Below, piece after piece: positions 45,170-53,888 of a DNA stretch of 64,000 nt; position 1 is the stretch's first letter, and every line of letters starts with the position of its first letter. The notes beneath the pieces are model-generated. The model was not told where the DNA came from. It saw nothing but the letters and a program-made list of their open reading frames with translations, and searched no databases. Position numbers and translations under genes: made by a program. The stretch covers positions 4,464,001 through 4,528,000 of the forward strand of contig NZ_CP073347.1 of assembly GCF_024397915.1 (NCBI RefSeq). The letters run 5' to 3'. Source of the DNA: Marinobacterium rhizophilum. Lineage in GTDB: Bacteria > Pseudomonadota > Gammaproteobacteria > Pseudomonadales > Balneatricaceae.

Positions 45170-45207
45170 TTATTAATACAACTCATATATATGAGTTGTA
45201 TTAATAA
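45170..45207. repeat. 38-bp perfect palindrome with the locus operator at its centre
   Basis: TTATTAATACAACTCATAT is followed immediately by its own reverse complement. The central TCATATATATGA (45183-45194) matches the TCATRTAYATGA core. It sits about 60 bases ahead of the LuxR-type gene and also downstream of cvfB's end region, so it most likely controls the LuxR-type gene. No T-run follows as in a terminator. Confidence 0.75.
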
Positions 45208-45299
45208 TCTAGCGATGAAACTTTGTCAACGGGGTGTCCCTTCTGGCTCGGCTGCGGCTGCGTGCCTGTCGACCCTGCCCTCGTGGCCTGGAGCGACTG

Positions 45300-46139
45300 T
45301 CAGTCGCTTTCGGTCAGGCGAATGCCATCGGGGCTGATGTCGATCAGGCGCTGCTTGTAGAGCGTGCCGATGGCCATCTTGAAGGCTTTCTTGCTGCTGC
45401 CGAACAGGCGGGTGATGACCTGCGGGTCGGTCTTGTCATTGACTGCCATGTAGCCGCCCTCGGCCTTGAGGCGCTCCAGTACCTGCCCTGCCAAACCGCT
45501 GATCTTGCCATATCCGGGCTTGTCGAGACAGAGATCGAGCTTGCCATCGGGACGGGCATGCTTGATATAGCCCTGCAGCTTTTGTCCGAAGTGCAGTCGG
45601 CGAAACAGGTCGGACTGGTGAATCAGGCCCCAGTGCGTATCGTTGATCACGGCCTTGATACCCAGGTCCGTGCGGTTGGCGATGGTCAGCTCCACCGCGT
45701 CGCCGTCCTTGAAGGTGGCCGGGATCTTGTCAAGAAAACGGTCAAGCTTGGTGGTGGCGACGATGCGGTTGGTGATGTTGTCCAGGTAGATGTGGACCAG
45801 GTAGCTCTTGTCCTTCTGCATCCGCACGGGCTGTTCCGAAAAAGGTACCAGCAGCTGCTTGGGCAGGCCCCAGTCGAGGAAGGCACCGACCGGCGTGACA
45901 TCGGCGCAGCGCAGCAGTACAAAGTCTCCCACCTGGGCCAGTGGCTTGTCGGTCGTGGCGATCAGGTAGTCTTCCGAATCCAGGTAGACGAACACGTCCA
46001 GCTCATCGCCGATTTGGCAGTTGTCGGGAACATAGCGCGCCGGCAGCAGGATCTCGCCGAGGTTTTCGCCATCAAGGTATACGCCGAACTCTTTGTGCTT
46101 GATGACGCTGAGGCGGTTGTAACGGCCGGTTGCGACCAT
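45300..46139 (-). CDS. cvfB: CvfB-like S1-domain RNA-binding protein
   Basis: 279 residues. Several S1-like beta-barrel segments are visible: HKEFGVYLDGENLGEILLP, LLRCADVTPVGAFLDWGLPKQLLVPFSEQ and GIKAVINDTHWGLIHQSDLF. They are followed by a C-terminal winged-helix segment (ITRLFGSSKKAFKMAIGTLYKQRLIDI). This is the CvfB/YitL architecture, reported to bind RNA and affect virulence gene expression in Gram-positives. Its role here is unknown. It lies 93 bases after luxS in the same direction. A long antisense frame over this and the next gene is a shadow. Confidence 0.9.
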   Translation of the reverse strand: MVATGRYNRLSVIKHKEFGVYLDGENLGEILLPARYVPDNCQIGDELDVFVYLDSEDYLIATTDKPLAQVGDFVLLRCADVTPVGAFLDWGLPKQLLVPFSEQPVRMQKDKSYLVHIYLDNITNRIVATTKLDRFLDKIPATFKDGDAVELTIANRTDLGIKAVINDTHWGLIHQSDLFRRLHFGQKLQGYIKHARPDGKLDLCLDKPGYGKISGLAGQVLERLKAEGGYMAVNDKTDPQVITRLFGSSKKAFKMAIGTLYKQRLIDISPDGIRLTESD

Positions 46140-46232
46140 GGGACTGTCCTTTCTTTAAAATGGGGCGAGGGCGCTGCGGTACTGTCGCAACAGGCAGCAG
46201 CGGGTGGCCTGTTGCGCCAGCGAGGGTCTGGC

Positions 46233-46745
46233 TCAGGAATGCTTGGCCAGAAAGTCTTCATCCAGCTTGAGCTGCTGGTTGCTGTTCACACCCACGCCAC
46301 GGCGGCGAATGTTTTCAGCGATCTGCTTGGCTTCATCCAGCGAGTGCATGGCATAGGTGCCGCACTGGTACACGTTCAGTTCGGGGATCTTGTTCTGATC
46401 CTGTACCGCCAGCACGTCATCCATGGCGGCGAGCCAGGCGGCGCCGACACGGGCTTCATCAGGCTGGCCAATAAGGCTCATGTAGAAACCGGTGCGGCAG
46501 CCCATGGGGGAGATATCGATGATCTCCACGCCCTGGCCGTTGAGGTGGTCGCGCATGAAGCCCGCGAACAAATGCTCCAGGGTGTGGATGCCCTTTTCGC
46601 TGAGAATTTCTTCATTGGGTACGCAAAAGCGCAGGTCGAATACGGTAATGGTATCGCCGCCCGGTGTGGTCATGGATTTGGCTACACGTACGGCCGGCGC
46701 TGCCATGCGGGTGTGATCTACGGTAAAGCTGTCGAGCAGTGGCAT
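46233..46745 (-). CDS. luxS: S-ribosylhomocysteine lyase LuxS
   Basis: 170 residues, the normal length. The zinc motif HTLEH (in GIHTLEHLFAGFMR) and the second-ligand/catalytic cysteine in SPMGCRTGFY are present, with RFCVPNEE and YQCGTYAMHSLDEAK. It cleaves S-ribosylhomocysteine to homocysteine and DPD, the precursor of autoinducer-2, and so recycles the methyl cycle. The nearby metA gene concerns the same metabolite pool, although it is on the other strand. Confidence 0.97.
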   Translation of the reverse strand: MPLLDSFTVDHTRMAAPAVRVAKSMTTPGGDTITVFDLRFCVPNEEILSEKGIHTLEHLFAGFMRDHLNGQGVEIIDISPMGCRTGFYMSLIGQPDEARVGAAWLAAMDDVLAVQDQNKIPELNVYQCGTYAMHSLDEAKQIAENIRRRGVGVNSNQQLKLDEDFLAKHS

Positions 46746-46853
46746 GCTGTGTCCTCTGAATCTTGTCGATGGGGTCCCTGATGGCTACATTATCCCAGCC
46801 CCGCGCTGGCAATACTACCGTGGCAGGGGCGCTGGAACAGGGGCGCTGGGACC

Positions 46854-47669
46854 TCAGATGGGCTTGAGCTGGTTGAGCAGGCGCTGCAGTGGAATGCCCA
46901 GTGCCTTGCCCAGCTGCTTGGCCTGTTGCTGCAGCCTGCGCGGATTCGCCTGCGGCAGGCCACCCTTGAAGGCGAGCACGATAAGGTTGCCTCCGTTGAC
47001 CGGGCAGAGCAGGCACTGGCCGTCGAACAGGTCCTTCATGCGTGCCAGGGCTGCACGGTTGCGGGCCTGGCCCTGGTCCCACAGGTTAAGCACCAGCATG
47101 CCCTGGTCGTTCAGCAGGTTATAGCAGTCGGATTGAAAGTCCTGTTCCAGCTGAATCAGCTGCATGCCGTCATCCAGGTAAAGGTCACTGAAGATGATAT
47201 CGGTGCTGATGCCGCCGCGGGCGGCAAAGGCTTCGGCGTCGTCAATATGCAGCTCGAAACGGTCGGTTTCCGTGAGTGACAGCCAGTTGCGGGCGATATC
47301 CACCACCTGCTGGCGCAATTCGACCACGCTCAGCTGCATGGTCGCGTCGTAGGCCTGCAGGCAGTTGCTGAGATTGCCGCCACCCAGGCCAAAGAGGGAG
47401 ACATGGGCGGGGTTGGGTATATAGAGCAGTGCCAGCAGCATGGCCTGTACATATTCAAATACCGGCAGGGCCGGGTCTGTCATGTCGATGCAGCTTTGCT
47501 CGCCACCGTCGCCAAACGACAGATAGCGCCGCGGGCCGTCTTCCAGTACCGCGACCGGACCCCATTCATCGTAGCTGCGATGCACTTCCCGGCCGGGCAG
47601 GGAATTGCGGATGGCCCGATGCGACTCGTCCGAATCGGTGGCGGCGAAATATTCGAGCATCGAGGACAT
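46854..47669 (-). CDS. Spermidine-synthase-like methyltransferase-fold protein
   Basis: 271 residues. The Rossmann glycine motif HVSLFGLGGGNLSNCL, the acidic end of strand 2 (LSVVELRQQVVDIAR) and FSDLYLDD match spermidine synthase-like proteins. The residues that define true aminopropyltransferases (such as GGGDG and YDVIIxDSSDP) are replaced, so polyamine synthesis is doubtful. It is probably an orphan SAM-binding paralogue. A start at 47660 (MLEYFA) is also possible. It is transcribed towards luxS. Confidence 0.7.
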   Translation of the reverse strand: MSSMLEYFAATDSDESHRAIRNSLPGREVHRSYDEWGPVAVLEDGPRRYLSFGDGGEQSCIDMTDPALPVFEYVQAMLLALLYIPNPAHVSLFGLGGGNLSNCLQAYDATMQLSVVELRQQVVDIARNWLSLTETDRFELHIDDAEAFAARGGISTDIIFSDLYLDDGMQLIQLEQDFQSDCYNLLNDQGMLVLNLWDQGQARNRAALARMKDLFDGQCLLCPVNGGNLIVLAFKGGLPQANPRRLQQQAKQLGKALGIPLQRLLNQLKPI

Positions 47670-47759
47670 GAGTTTTCCTGGCGAGGTGATTTTCAGCTGC
47701 GAATTGTACCCTGCCTGTGGTGGCAGGGAAGCCTTGCCTGGGCGGTGAATGGCCTGTTG

Positions 47760-47902
47760 TCGATAAATAATCCGAACAATTGTTTAATTTTTTATCGATT
47801 CAGGGGAACTGAACGTAACAGGGCCTGGTCTTACACCATGCAAGCGAGAAGTTCTCCAGCAGAGTTTCCAAGTTTTAGCGGCCCCAGTGGCCGCTTTTTT
47901 TT
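47760..47902 (+). ncRNA. Candidate small RNA ending in a strong terminator
   Basis: No coding gene precedes the excellent terminator AGCGGCC-CCAGT-GGCCGCT with eight Ts at 47877-47902 on the plus strand. The flanking gene to the left runs the other way. Upstream AT-rich sequence (47757-47805) could hold a promoter. The roughly 100 bases between would form a small RNA. I do not recognise its family. Confidence 0.4.
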
Positions 47903-47998
47903 GGCCTGCCGGCAATGCCCGGGCGTGAAGTGGGATGTCTGCTGCCCCTTGGTGCCCAGGTCGAGCAGGGCGCGGTCGTGAAGGGAAGCGGACAATAA

Positions 47999-48035
47999 AA
48001 AGGCATCGCGGCGCTTGTGGCGCCGGGATGCCCGG
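47999..48035 (-). terminator. Terminator after the DUF1329 gene
   Basis: On the minus strand, GGCATC and GATGCC arms with an inner GGCGCC/GGCGC pairing are followed by TTTTTATT. It lies 73 bases past the stop of the DUF1329 gene. Confidence 0.8.
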
Positions 48036-48107
48036 TATTCCGCAGGATGGCGCGGCAGGGGGCCATTGTAATGGTCTGGCCTGAAAAGTGAAGCTGTTTG
48101 AGTTTTC

Positions 48108-49463
48108 CTAGCGCTTGCCCATGCGGCGTACTGCCTGGGGAGTAAAGTCGCTGTGGCTAAAGCGCTGGCTGAAGTCGAAGCCGATACCTTCTTCGTTGGT
48201 CAGGCTGCCCACCAGGTAACGGCCGGACTGCAGGTCATAGAGGGCTTCGGCCACCAGCCAGGGTACCTGCACATCGCGGTACTGGAACTGGTGGGCTTCA
48301 GCCACGCGCCAGAGCTCGCCGCGACCGTCGTAATGATCCACCACGCTGGCCTGCCAGCTGTCTTCATCGATATAGAACACCCGCTTGGCATAGATATGGC
48401 GCTCGCCGGTCTTAAGGGTCGCCTCGACCTTCCAGACGCGGTGCAGTTCATAGCGGGTCAGGTCGGGATTCATGTGGCCCGGCTGCAGGATCTGTTCGTA
48501 CTCGAGGGCGCGGTCGGCCAGCTTGAAGCTGTTGTAGGGGATGTAGAGTTCCTGCTTGCCGATCAGCGTCCAGTCGTAGCGGTCCGGCGCACCGTTAAAG
48601 AGGTCCAGGTTGTCGGTAGTGCGCTGGCCGTCGGTGGCGGTGCCCGGCGCATCGTAGGCCACTTCCGGTGCACGGCGTACCCGTCGCTGGCCCGCATTGT
48701 AGGTCCAGGCCTGGCGCGGCTGGCTGACCTGATCGACGGTTTCGTGTACCAGCAGTATGTTGCCGGTCAGGCGGGCCGGCGCCTGCACTTCCTGAACGAA
48801 GTAGAACAGGATGTTGTTGTCCTTGGTGCTATCGGCGCCACCATCGAGATAGGTGGGCCAGGTCATTTTCTCGTTGATCTTTACCGGCGTGAAGTTACCG
48901 TTGCTCTGTACCGGTACCTGCACGAAGGTGCGTTCAAGGGCACCACCACGGTAGCGGGTGATATGGTTCCAGATCACTTGGAGGCCGTTTTCCGGCAGCG
49001 GAAAGGCGCTGCCTTCCTGCAGATCGCGCACGCCATAGCCATTGTCGGTCAATTCCGCCGAGGCGGCATTCTGGCGCATGGCGGCATAGACGGAGTCGGG
49101 GTAGGCCGCAGTGCGGTGGCTGGGGTAGACGTTCATCCTGAAACTGTCGGGATAGCGCTGGAACATCGCCAGCTGCCCGGGTGTGAGCTGCTCAGCATAG
49201 TTGGCGGCATTGCCTGCATCAATGGTAAACAGGGGCTTCTCGTCGGCAAAGGGGTCGCTGTAGCGATCGCCACTGGAGGCCGGAAGTCCGCCGTCCCAGG
49301 CCGGGATGGTGCCTGCCGAATTGCCGGCCTTCTCGGCGCCCACCGGGGTCAGCTCGGCGCCAAGCCGTGCCAGCTGCTGTTCCGAAGCGCCAGCCTGCAC
49401 TGCGCCGCTCAGGAGGCTGCTCAGGGCAGTGGCCGTGAGCAGGGGAAGAATTTTGATGGTCAT
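48108..49463 (-). CDS. DUF1329 outer-membrane lipid-transfer-like protein
   Basis: 451 residues. A signal peptide (LLTATALSSLLSGAVQAGASEQ) is followed by the DUF1329 opening LARLGAELTPVGAEKAGNSAGTIPAWDGGLP. The conserved body includes YPDSFRMNVYPSHRTAAYPD and AYNAGQRRVRRAPEVAYDAPG. The fold is LolA/LolB-like, suggesting it binds a hydrophobic ligand in the periplasm. It is always found with DUF1302 proteins, as here (26 bases apart). The pair has been tied to hydrophobic substrate export or uptake in pseudomonads, without a firm function. Confidence 0.88.
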   Translation of the reverse strand: MTIKILPLLTATALSSLLSGAVQAGASEQQLARLGAELTPVGAEKAGNSAGTIPAWDGGLPASSGDRYSDPFADEKPLFTIDAGNAANYAEQLTPGQLAMFQRYPDSFRMNVYPSHRTAAYPDSVYAAMRQNAASAELTDNGYGVRDLQEGSAFPLPENGLQVIWNHITRYRGGALERTFVQVPVQSNGNFTPVKINEKMTWPTYLDGGADSTKDNNILFYFVQEVQAPARLTGNILLVHETVDQVSQPRQAWTYNAGQRRVRRAPEVAYDAPGTATDGQRTTDNLDLFNGAPDRYDWTLIGKQELYIPYNSFKLADRALEYEQILQPGHMNPDLTRYELHRVWKVEATLKTGERHIYAKRVFYIDEDSWQASVVDHYDGRGELWRVAEAHQFQYRDVQVPWLVAEALYDLQSGRYLVGSLTNEEGIGFDFSQRFSHSDFTPQAVRRMGKR

Positions 49464-49489
49464 GTCGTAGCTCCGCTTGCAGTCAGGAT

Positions 49490-51280
49490 TCAGAACGCGA
49501 TTGAGGCGCTGAGTGATACAAAATCCCGGTCTTCTAGTTCGTTGAAGTCGCCGCCAAAGAAGTTGGTGTAGGCGAGCTGGACCGAGTACTGGTTCAGGTA
49601 GTCACCGGTGAGGCTCAGGCTGAGCGCTTTCTGATCTTCACTGAACGCCGCTCCCGGCTGGGGTCCATAGCCCTTGATGCCGTGCTTGAGGCTGACTTCG
49701 GGCGTCAGGCTGATGCCGGCGAAGGCGTTGGGGTACTCCAGCGAGGCCCTGGCGACATAACCAAAGGAGTCGGACGTCACAAAGCCGTCGTTGTCACCCG
49801 GGGTATAGCCGAAGGCACCGTTACGGCCGTATTTAAGCGCATCGGCACTTTCGTCAAAGTTGTGAATGTGCGTCCAGGCCAGTTCGCCCACCAGGGTAAG
49901 ACGGCTGGCACCGAGCACGCGGTCGTAGAGTTTTACGAAGGTTGTTTGCAACTGGGTCACATCGAACGACTTGTAGCCATCGATTTCCGAACCAAAGGGC
50001 ACCGAGGCGCCTGTGTGCTGGTCGATGCCGGTGTTGCCGGTGCCACCGTTGGTGAGAATACCGGCAACCAGCAAGGGGCCGTTGATCTGGATCGGCAGGT
50101 CTCGCTTGTGGCTGATTTCACCGGACCAGGCCAGGTCGCCCAGGCTGGTATTGAAGCTCAGGCCCAGCAGGCGGATGTCCTCGGGATATTCGATGAAGTA
50201 CTCGGAGGCGAGGGTCGCAATTGGCAGACCGGGGCCAGCTTTTTTAACACCGCTGCTGATCGGCAGGCGGCTGTGGTACTGGGCCGCATAGAGACCAAAC
50301 TCGGTGCTGTTGAGCTCTTCGGCAAAGTAGCGCAGGGCGAAGCCGAACTGACCGTCATCGTCGGCGTCACGGTGGCCATTGGCATTGCGCTTCACCACAA
50401 AGGGCGTTGCAAAGTAGGCCTGGTCATCGAGGAAGTTCAGCGCGCCGCTATTGATACGGATACCGTCACAGCCTTCGGCGCCGAAGTCGTTGGTGGAAAA
50501 ATAGGTACCGCAGCCATCGATGGCGGTGGCTTCCCACTGAAACTGGTAGAAGCCTTCAAGGCTTAAATTGTCGGTCAGGCCGATGGAGCCAAAGGCCATG
50601 TTGACGGGCAGCAGCCCTTCCTTGACTTCGGCACCGGCGCGGCGGAAGGCGTTTACATCGAAGGGGTTGATGACATTGATACCGCCCTGGATAAAGCTGC
50701 TTTCGCCCCAGTTGACGACCTGGCGTCCGAGACGGAGGTCCACCGGTTTGCCGTCAAGGTCATATTCACCGTACCAGTAGGCGTCGAGCAGTTCGATGCC
50801 GGAAAATTTGGCAAAGTCATTGAAATTGGAATCATCCAGTCCTGCGCCCGGCTCATAGCCATTGGGTGCATGGCCGTGGGGACGACTGCCATTCTCGAGT
50901 TCTGCATCGAACCAGTACTTGCCCCGGGCGAAGACACCCATATCGCCGTAACGCAGCTCCAGGTCGTGCACGCCCTTGACGATTTTGGAGAAGGTTTCGC
51001 CCTGCTGGAAGTTCTGGTTGCCGTCGTCGTAGCTGCCAGAACCCTTGCTGGTGCCGCCGTTCGGTTCGGAAATAAGGCTCTGCCTGGCATCGTTCAGGCG
51101 CCAGCTGGCGCCGACTGAAACCTGGGAGTCGAGGCGCCCTTCGATTTCGCCAAGCTGAAACTCTACGGCAGTGGCCGGTGCAGCTGAGCCTGCCAGCAGG
51201 AGGGCGCACACAAGAGGGCGCAGTCTGAAGGCCGGGGCTTGTTCGCCTGTGGATGTACTAACCCCATAATTTATTGCCAT
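49490..51280 (-). CDS. DUF1302 outer-membrane beta-barrel protein
   Basis: 596 residues from ATG 51280 (MAINYGV); ATG 51289 adds three. A signal peptide (LRPLVCALLLAGSAAPATAVEF) is followed by FQLGEIEGRLDSQVSVGASWRL and many alternating amphipathic strands ending with DRDFVSLSASIAF, an aromatic C-terminus typical for outer-membrane barrels. It is the first gene of the DUF1302-DUF1329 operon. The operon is divergent from an AraC regulator that probably controls it. Confidence 0.88.
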   Translation of the reverse strand: MAINYGVSTSTGEQAPAFRLRPLVCALLLAGSAAPATAVEFQLGEIEGRLDSQVSVGASWRLNDARQSLISEPNGGTSKGSGSYDDGNQNFQQGETFSKIVKGVHDLELRYGDMGVFARGKYWFDAELENGSRPHGHAPNGYEPGAGLDDSNFNDFAKFSGIELLDAYWYGEYDLDGKPVDLRLGRQVVNWGESSFIQGGINVINPFDVNAFRRAGAEVKEGLLPVNMAFGSIGLTDNLSLEGFYQFQWEATAIDGCGTYFSTNDFGAEGCDGIRINSGALNFLDDQAYFATPFVVKRNANGHRDADDDGQFGFALRYFAEELNSTEFGLYAAQYHSRLPISSGVKKAGPGLPIATLASEYFIEYPEDIRLLGLSFNTSLGDLAWSGEISHKRDLPIQINGPLLVAGILTNGGTGNTGIDQHTGASVPFGSEIDGYKSFDVTQLQTTFVKLYDRVLGASRLTLVGELAWTHIHNFDESADALKYGRNGAFGYTPGDNDGFVTSDSFGYVARASLEYPNAFAGISLTPEVSLKHGIKGYGPQPGAAFSEDQKALSLSLTGDYLNQYSVQLAYTNFFGGDFNELEDRDFVSLSASIAF

Positions 51281-51317
51281 TTCGTTCACCTTGGCTTCTT
51301 ATTGTTGTTCGGTTAAA

Positions 51318-51374
51318 AGTACGCACCAGGCGTACTGTTAAGGTTCTTTCCATAAAAACGGTTACTTATAACCG
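51318..51374. promoter_or_regulatory. Two dyads in the DUF1302/AraC divergent region
   Basis: AGTACG-7-CGTACT at 51318-51336 and CGGTTA-CTTA-TAACCG at 51359-51374 are both perfect six-base arms. They lie 38 to 94 bases before the DUF1302 start, in the expected operator zone for the divergently encoded AraC-type regulator. Confidence 0.45.
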
Positions 51375-51553
51375 GGAAGCTGAACTCAAGTTGCTGATGT
51401 GAGTGTTCAGTTTTGACGAATTTGGTGTCGCTGAACAATGACATTAAGCATCAGATTAACTGACAAATGAACGCGGGCCCGAGCTTCCCGGTGTGAAGAT
51501 TTCGCTCCATGCGACGGTAATATAAGGATAAGTTGCATTTTAGAGGGGTATTT

Positions 51554-52615
51554 ATGGATCGCAAGATCACGGTTCCGGCCGGTTATGTGCTGCACTTGCT
51601 GGCGCAGGCGAGGGCGCAGGGGCTGGATGTGGACGCCTTGCTGCAGCAGGCGGGTATTGGTTCCCGGGAACTCGAGCAGGCTCAGGCGGTTTCCGCCGTC
51701 AAATTTGGGGCGCTGTATCAGCATCTCATGTGGAGTGCCCAGGACGAGTTTTTTGGCATGCTCAGTTCCGGCAAGGTGCCCAATGGTACCTTTCGGCTGA
51801 TGTGTCACTGCATTATTCATTGCCGCTCGCTGGAGCGGGCGATCTGGCGCTGCGGTGACTTTCTGGATATTTGTCGAGGCACCCTGGCCAAGCCCGTGCT
51901 GGTACGCAAGGGCCGCTATGCCAAGCTGTCGCTGTCACCGGTAGAGCATGTTGAGCCGGAGCACTTTAACAGCCTGCTGCAGGAGCAGCCGGCCGAGAAG
52001 GTACGCACCTCGCTGTCGATGTGGCACCACTTTATCAGCTGGCTGATTGGCAACCGGCTGGAGCTCAAGGCTGCCTATTTCATGTTTGATGAACCCGAGG
52101 GCGTGGAACACTACCGCACGTTGTTTCAATCCGAGGTGAAGTTTAGTCAGCATGAGAACGCGATTATTTTTCCGCAGCGATTTCTGGATTACCCGGTGGT
52201 GCAGACGGAGGAAACCCTGCGCGGCTTTCTGAAAACGGCACCCTACCAGCTGATTGTCATGGTGGATGACGACCAGAGCCTCAAGGCACAGGTGGTGGCT
52301 ATGATCGGCAAGGATTTCAGCCGTGAATTGCCGGGCTCGGAGGAAGTGGCGCGGGCGGTGAACATGTCGGTATCGACCCTGCGCCGCCGCCTGCTGGACG
52401 AAGGGACCTCCTACCAGGCCATCAAGGATGACTGTCGCAAGGCGGCGGCGATGAACTACATGAACTCACCGCAACTGGCCATCAATGATGTGGCGGCCCT
52501 GATGGGCTTTGACGAGCCCTCGGCATTCTTTCGCTCTTTCAAAAAATGGACCGGCATGACGCCGGGTGAATATCGCAGGAGTGATGCCTTTCGCGCACTG
52601 TACGAGAAACCGTGA
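51554..52615 (+). CDS. AraC-family regulator with arabinose-binding-like N-terminus
   Basis: 353 residues from ATG 51554, with GAGGGG five bases before it. The N-terminal 200 residues have the Arabinose_bd (PF12625) look of OruR/ArgR-type activators, with LLQQAGIGSRELEQ, FGMLSSGKVPNGTFRLM and CHCIIHCRSLERAI. The C-terminal double HTH is clear: VARAVNMSVSTLRRRLLDEGTSYQAIKDD and INDVAALMGFDEPSAFFRSFKKWTGMTPGEYRR. It probably activates the divergent DUF1302-DUF1329 genes in response to a small hydrophobic ligand. Confidence 0.9.
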   Translation: MDRKITVPAGYVLHLLAQARAQGLDVDALLQQAGIGSRELEQAQAVSAVKFGALYQHLMWSAQDEFFGMLSSGKVPNGTFRLMCHCIIHCRSLERAIWRCGDFLDICRGTLAKPVLVRKGRYAKLSLSPVEHVEPEHFNSLLQEQPAEKVRTSLSMWHHFISWLIGNRLELKAAYFMFDEPEGVEHYRTLFQSEVKFSQHENAIIFPQRFLDYPVVQTEETLRGFLKTAPYQLIVMVDDDQSLKAQVVAMIGKDFSRELPGSEEVARAVNMSVSTLRRRLLDEGTSYQAIKDDCRKAAAMNYMNSPQLAINDVAALMGFDEPSAFFRSFKKWTGMTPGEYRRSDAFRALYEKP

Positions 52616-52677
52616 CGACGGCAAGGATGGCCTGATAGGCTACCGGCCTGTATCGAACGGCACCGCTGGAGACTGCC

Positions 52678-53142
52678 ATGAAAGGCGAACAAAAGGTTAT
52701 TACGTACCTCAACCAGGTACTGACGATGGAGCTCACATCCATCAACCAGTATTTTCTGCATGCGCGAATCTGCAAAAACTGGGGTTTTGGCGCGCTTAAC
52801 GATGTTCAGTACCGCAAGTCGATCCTGGACATGAAACAGGCCGACAAGCTGATCGAGCGGGTGCTCTTCCTGGAGGGGCTGCCCAATCTGCAGAAGCTGG
52901 CATCGTTGCGCATTGGTGAGAACGTCGAAGAAATTCTGGGATGCGACCTGGCGCTGGAGACCGAGCAGCTGGAACTGTTGCGCCAGGCGATTGCCTGCTG
53001 CGAACAGCAGGCCGACTACGTCAGCCGGGAGTTGCTGGAGGCTATCCTCGGTCAGGAAGAAGAACACCTGGACTGGATCGAGACTCAGCAAACGCTGATC
53101 AGCCAGACCGGCCTTCAGAATTACCTGCAATCCATGCTGTAA
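52678..53142 (+). CDS. bfr: Bacterioferritin, haem-binding subunit with altered ferroxidase ligands
   Basis: 154 residues, close to E. coli Bfr. Glu18 and Met52 (haem ligand) are retained, as are the later ligands in DLALETE and QEEEHLDW. Residue 51 is Asp instead of Glu, and residue 54 is Gln instead of His (ILDMKQAD), so the di-iron ferroxidase site looks impaired. The neighbouring gene encodes the complementary subunit, so the two probably form mixed 24-mers that store iron. Confidence 0.92.
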   Translation: MKGEQKVITYLNQVLTMELTSINQYFLHARICKNWGFGALNDVQYRKSILDMKQADKLIERVLFLEGLPNLQKLASLRIGENVEEILGCDLALETEQLELLRQAIACCEQQADYVSRELLEAILGQEEEHLDWIETQQTLISQTGLQNYLQSML

Positions 53143-53155
53143 GGAGCCTGTACGC

Positions 53156-53623
53156 ATGAAAGGTAACGCCAAGATTATAGAGGGCCTGAATCGCCTGCTG
53201 GCCAGTGAGCTGACAGCGATGGATCAGTACTTTATTCATTCGCGCATGTATCACGATTGGGGCCTGGGCAAGCTGCATGAGCGTATCGATCACGAATTCG
53301 ATGATGAAAAGGGCCACGCGGCGGCCCTGATCGAGCGTATCCTGTTTCTTGAAGGCACGCCGGACATGTCCACGCGCGACGGGTTGCGCGTCGGCAAGGA
53401 TGTCCCCGAGATGCTGGAAAACGATCTCAAGGTCGAATACGAGGTCGGTCAGTTGCTAAAGGACACCATCGCGCTCTGCGAGCAGCAGCAGGACTACCAG
53501 ACGCGGGAGATCCTGGAACAGTTGCTGGCGGATACCGAAGAGGACCATGCGCTCTGGCTCGAGCAGCAGCTGCGACTGATCGGCTTGCTGGGCTTGCAGA
53601 ACTATCTGCAGTCCCAGATGTAA
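53156..53623 (+). CDS. bfr: Bacterioferritin, ferroxidase subunit lacking the haem methionine
   Basis: 155 residues. Glu18, Glu51 and His54 (FDDEKGHAAA) and the downstream DTEEDHALW block complete a ferroxidase site. Residue 52 is Lys instead of Met, so this subunit cannot ligate haem by the usual residue. It starts 13 bases after the first bfr gene. The pattern is that of the BfrA/BfrB heteropolymer pairs known from Neisseria and magnetotactic bacteria. Confidence 0.92.
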   Translation: MKGNAKIIEGLNRLLASELTAMDQYFIHSRMYHDWGLGKLHERIDHEFDDEKGHAAALIERILFLEGTPDMSTRDGLRVGKDVPEMLENDLKVEYEVGQLLKDTIALCEQQQDYQTREILEQLLADTEEDHALWLEQQLRLIGLLGLQNYLQSQM

Positions 53624-53736
53624 ACCGCGCAGCCCGTCTGTGTTGCCTGCTGGCGATGATATGAACAGTCGCCGGCAGCTTTGAGGCTGTATTTCACCTC
53701 TCGCTAAATATTTATAAGAAACAGCCTCTTAGACTG

Positions 53737-53764
53737 TTGACAGTGAAATTCATTCGGGTAGTAT
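53737..53764 (+). promoter_or_regulatory. Promoter of the tRNA cluster
   Basis: TTGACA (53737-53742) and TAGTAT (53759-53764) are separated by 16 bases, and the first tRNA begins 15 bases after the -10 element. Confidence 0.7.
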
Positions 53765-53779
53765 ACGCGCCACTCCTTC

Positions 53780-53867
53780 GGAGGGATGGCTGAGTGGCCG
53801 AAAGCACCGGTCTTGAAAACCGGCGAGTCGAGAGGCTCCCTGGGTTCGAATCCCAGTCCCTCCGCCA
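53780..53867 (+). tRNA. tRNA-Ser (anticodon TGA)
   Basis: 88 bases including an encoded CCA. The acceptor stem GGAGGGA/TCCCTCC, the anticodon loop CTTGAAA and a long variable arm typical of tRNA-Ser are present. It is the first gene of a five-tRNA cluster. Confidence 0.97.
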
Positions 53868-53888
53868 TTGAAGGAGTAATGCTGTCGT

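Noticed and set aside
45234..46781. 515-codon plus-strand ORF
   Set aside because: It is antisense to cvfB and luxS, both with clear family motifs. High GC gives long shadow frames.
48153..49571. 472-codon plus-strand ORF
   Set aside because: It is antisense to the DUF1329 gene, which has a signal peptide and conserved blocks; the ORF has no recognisable features.
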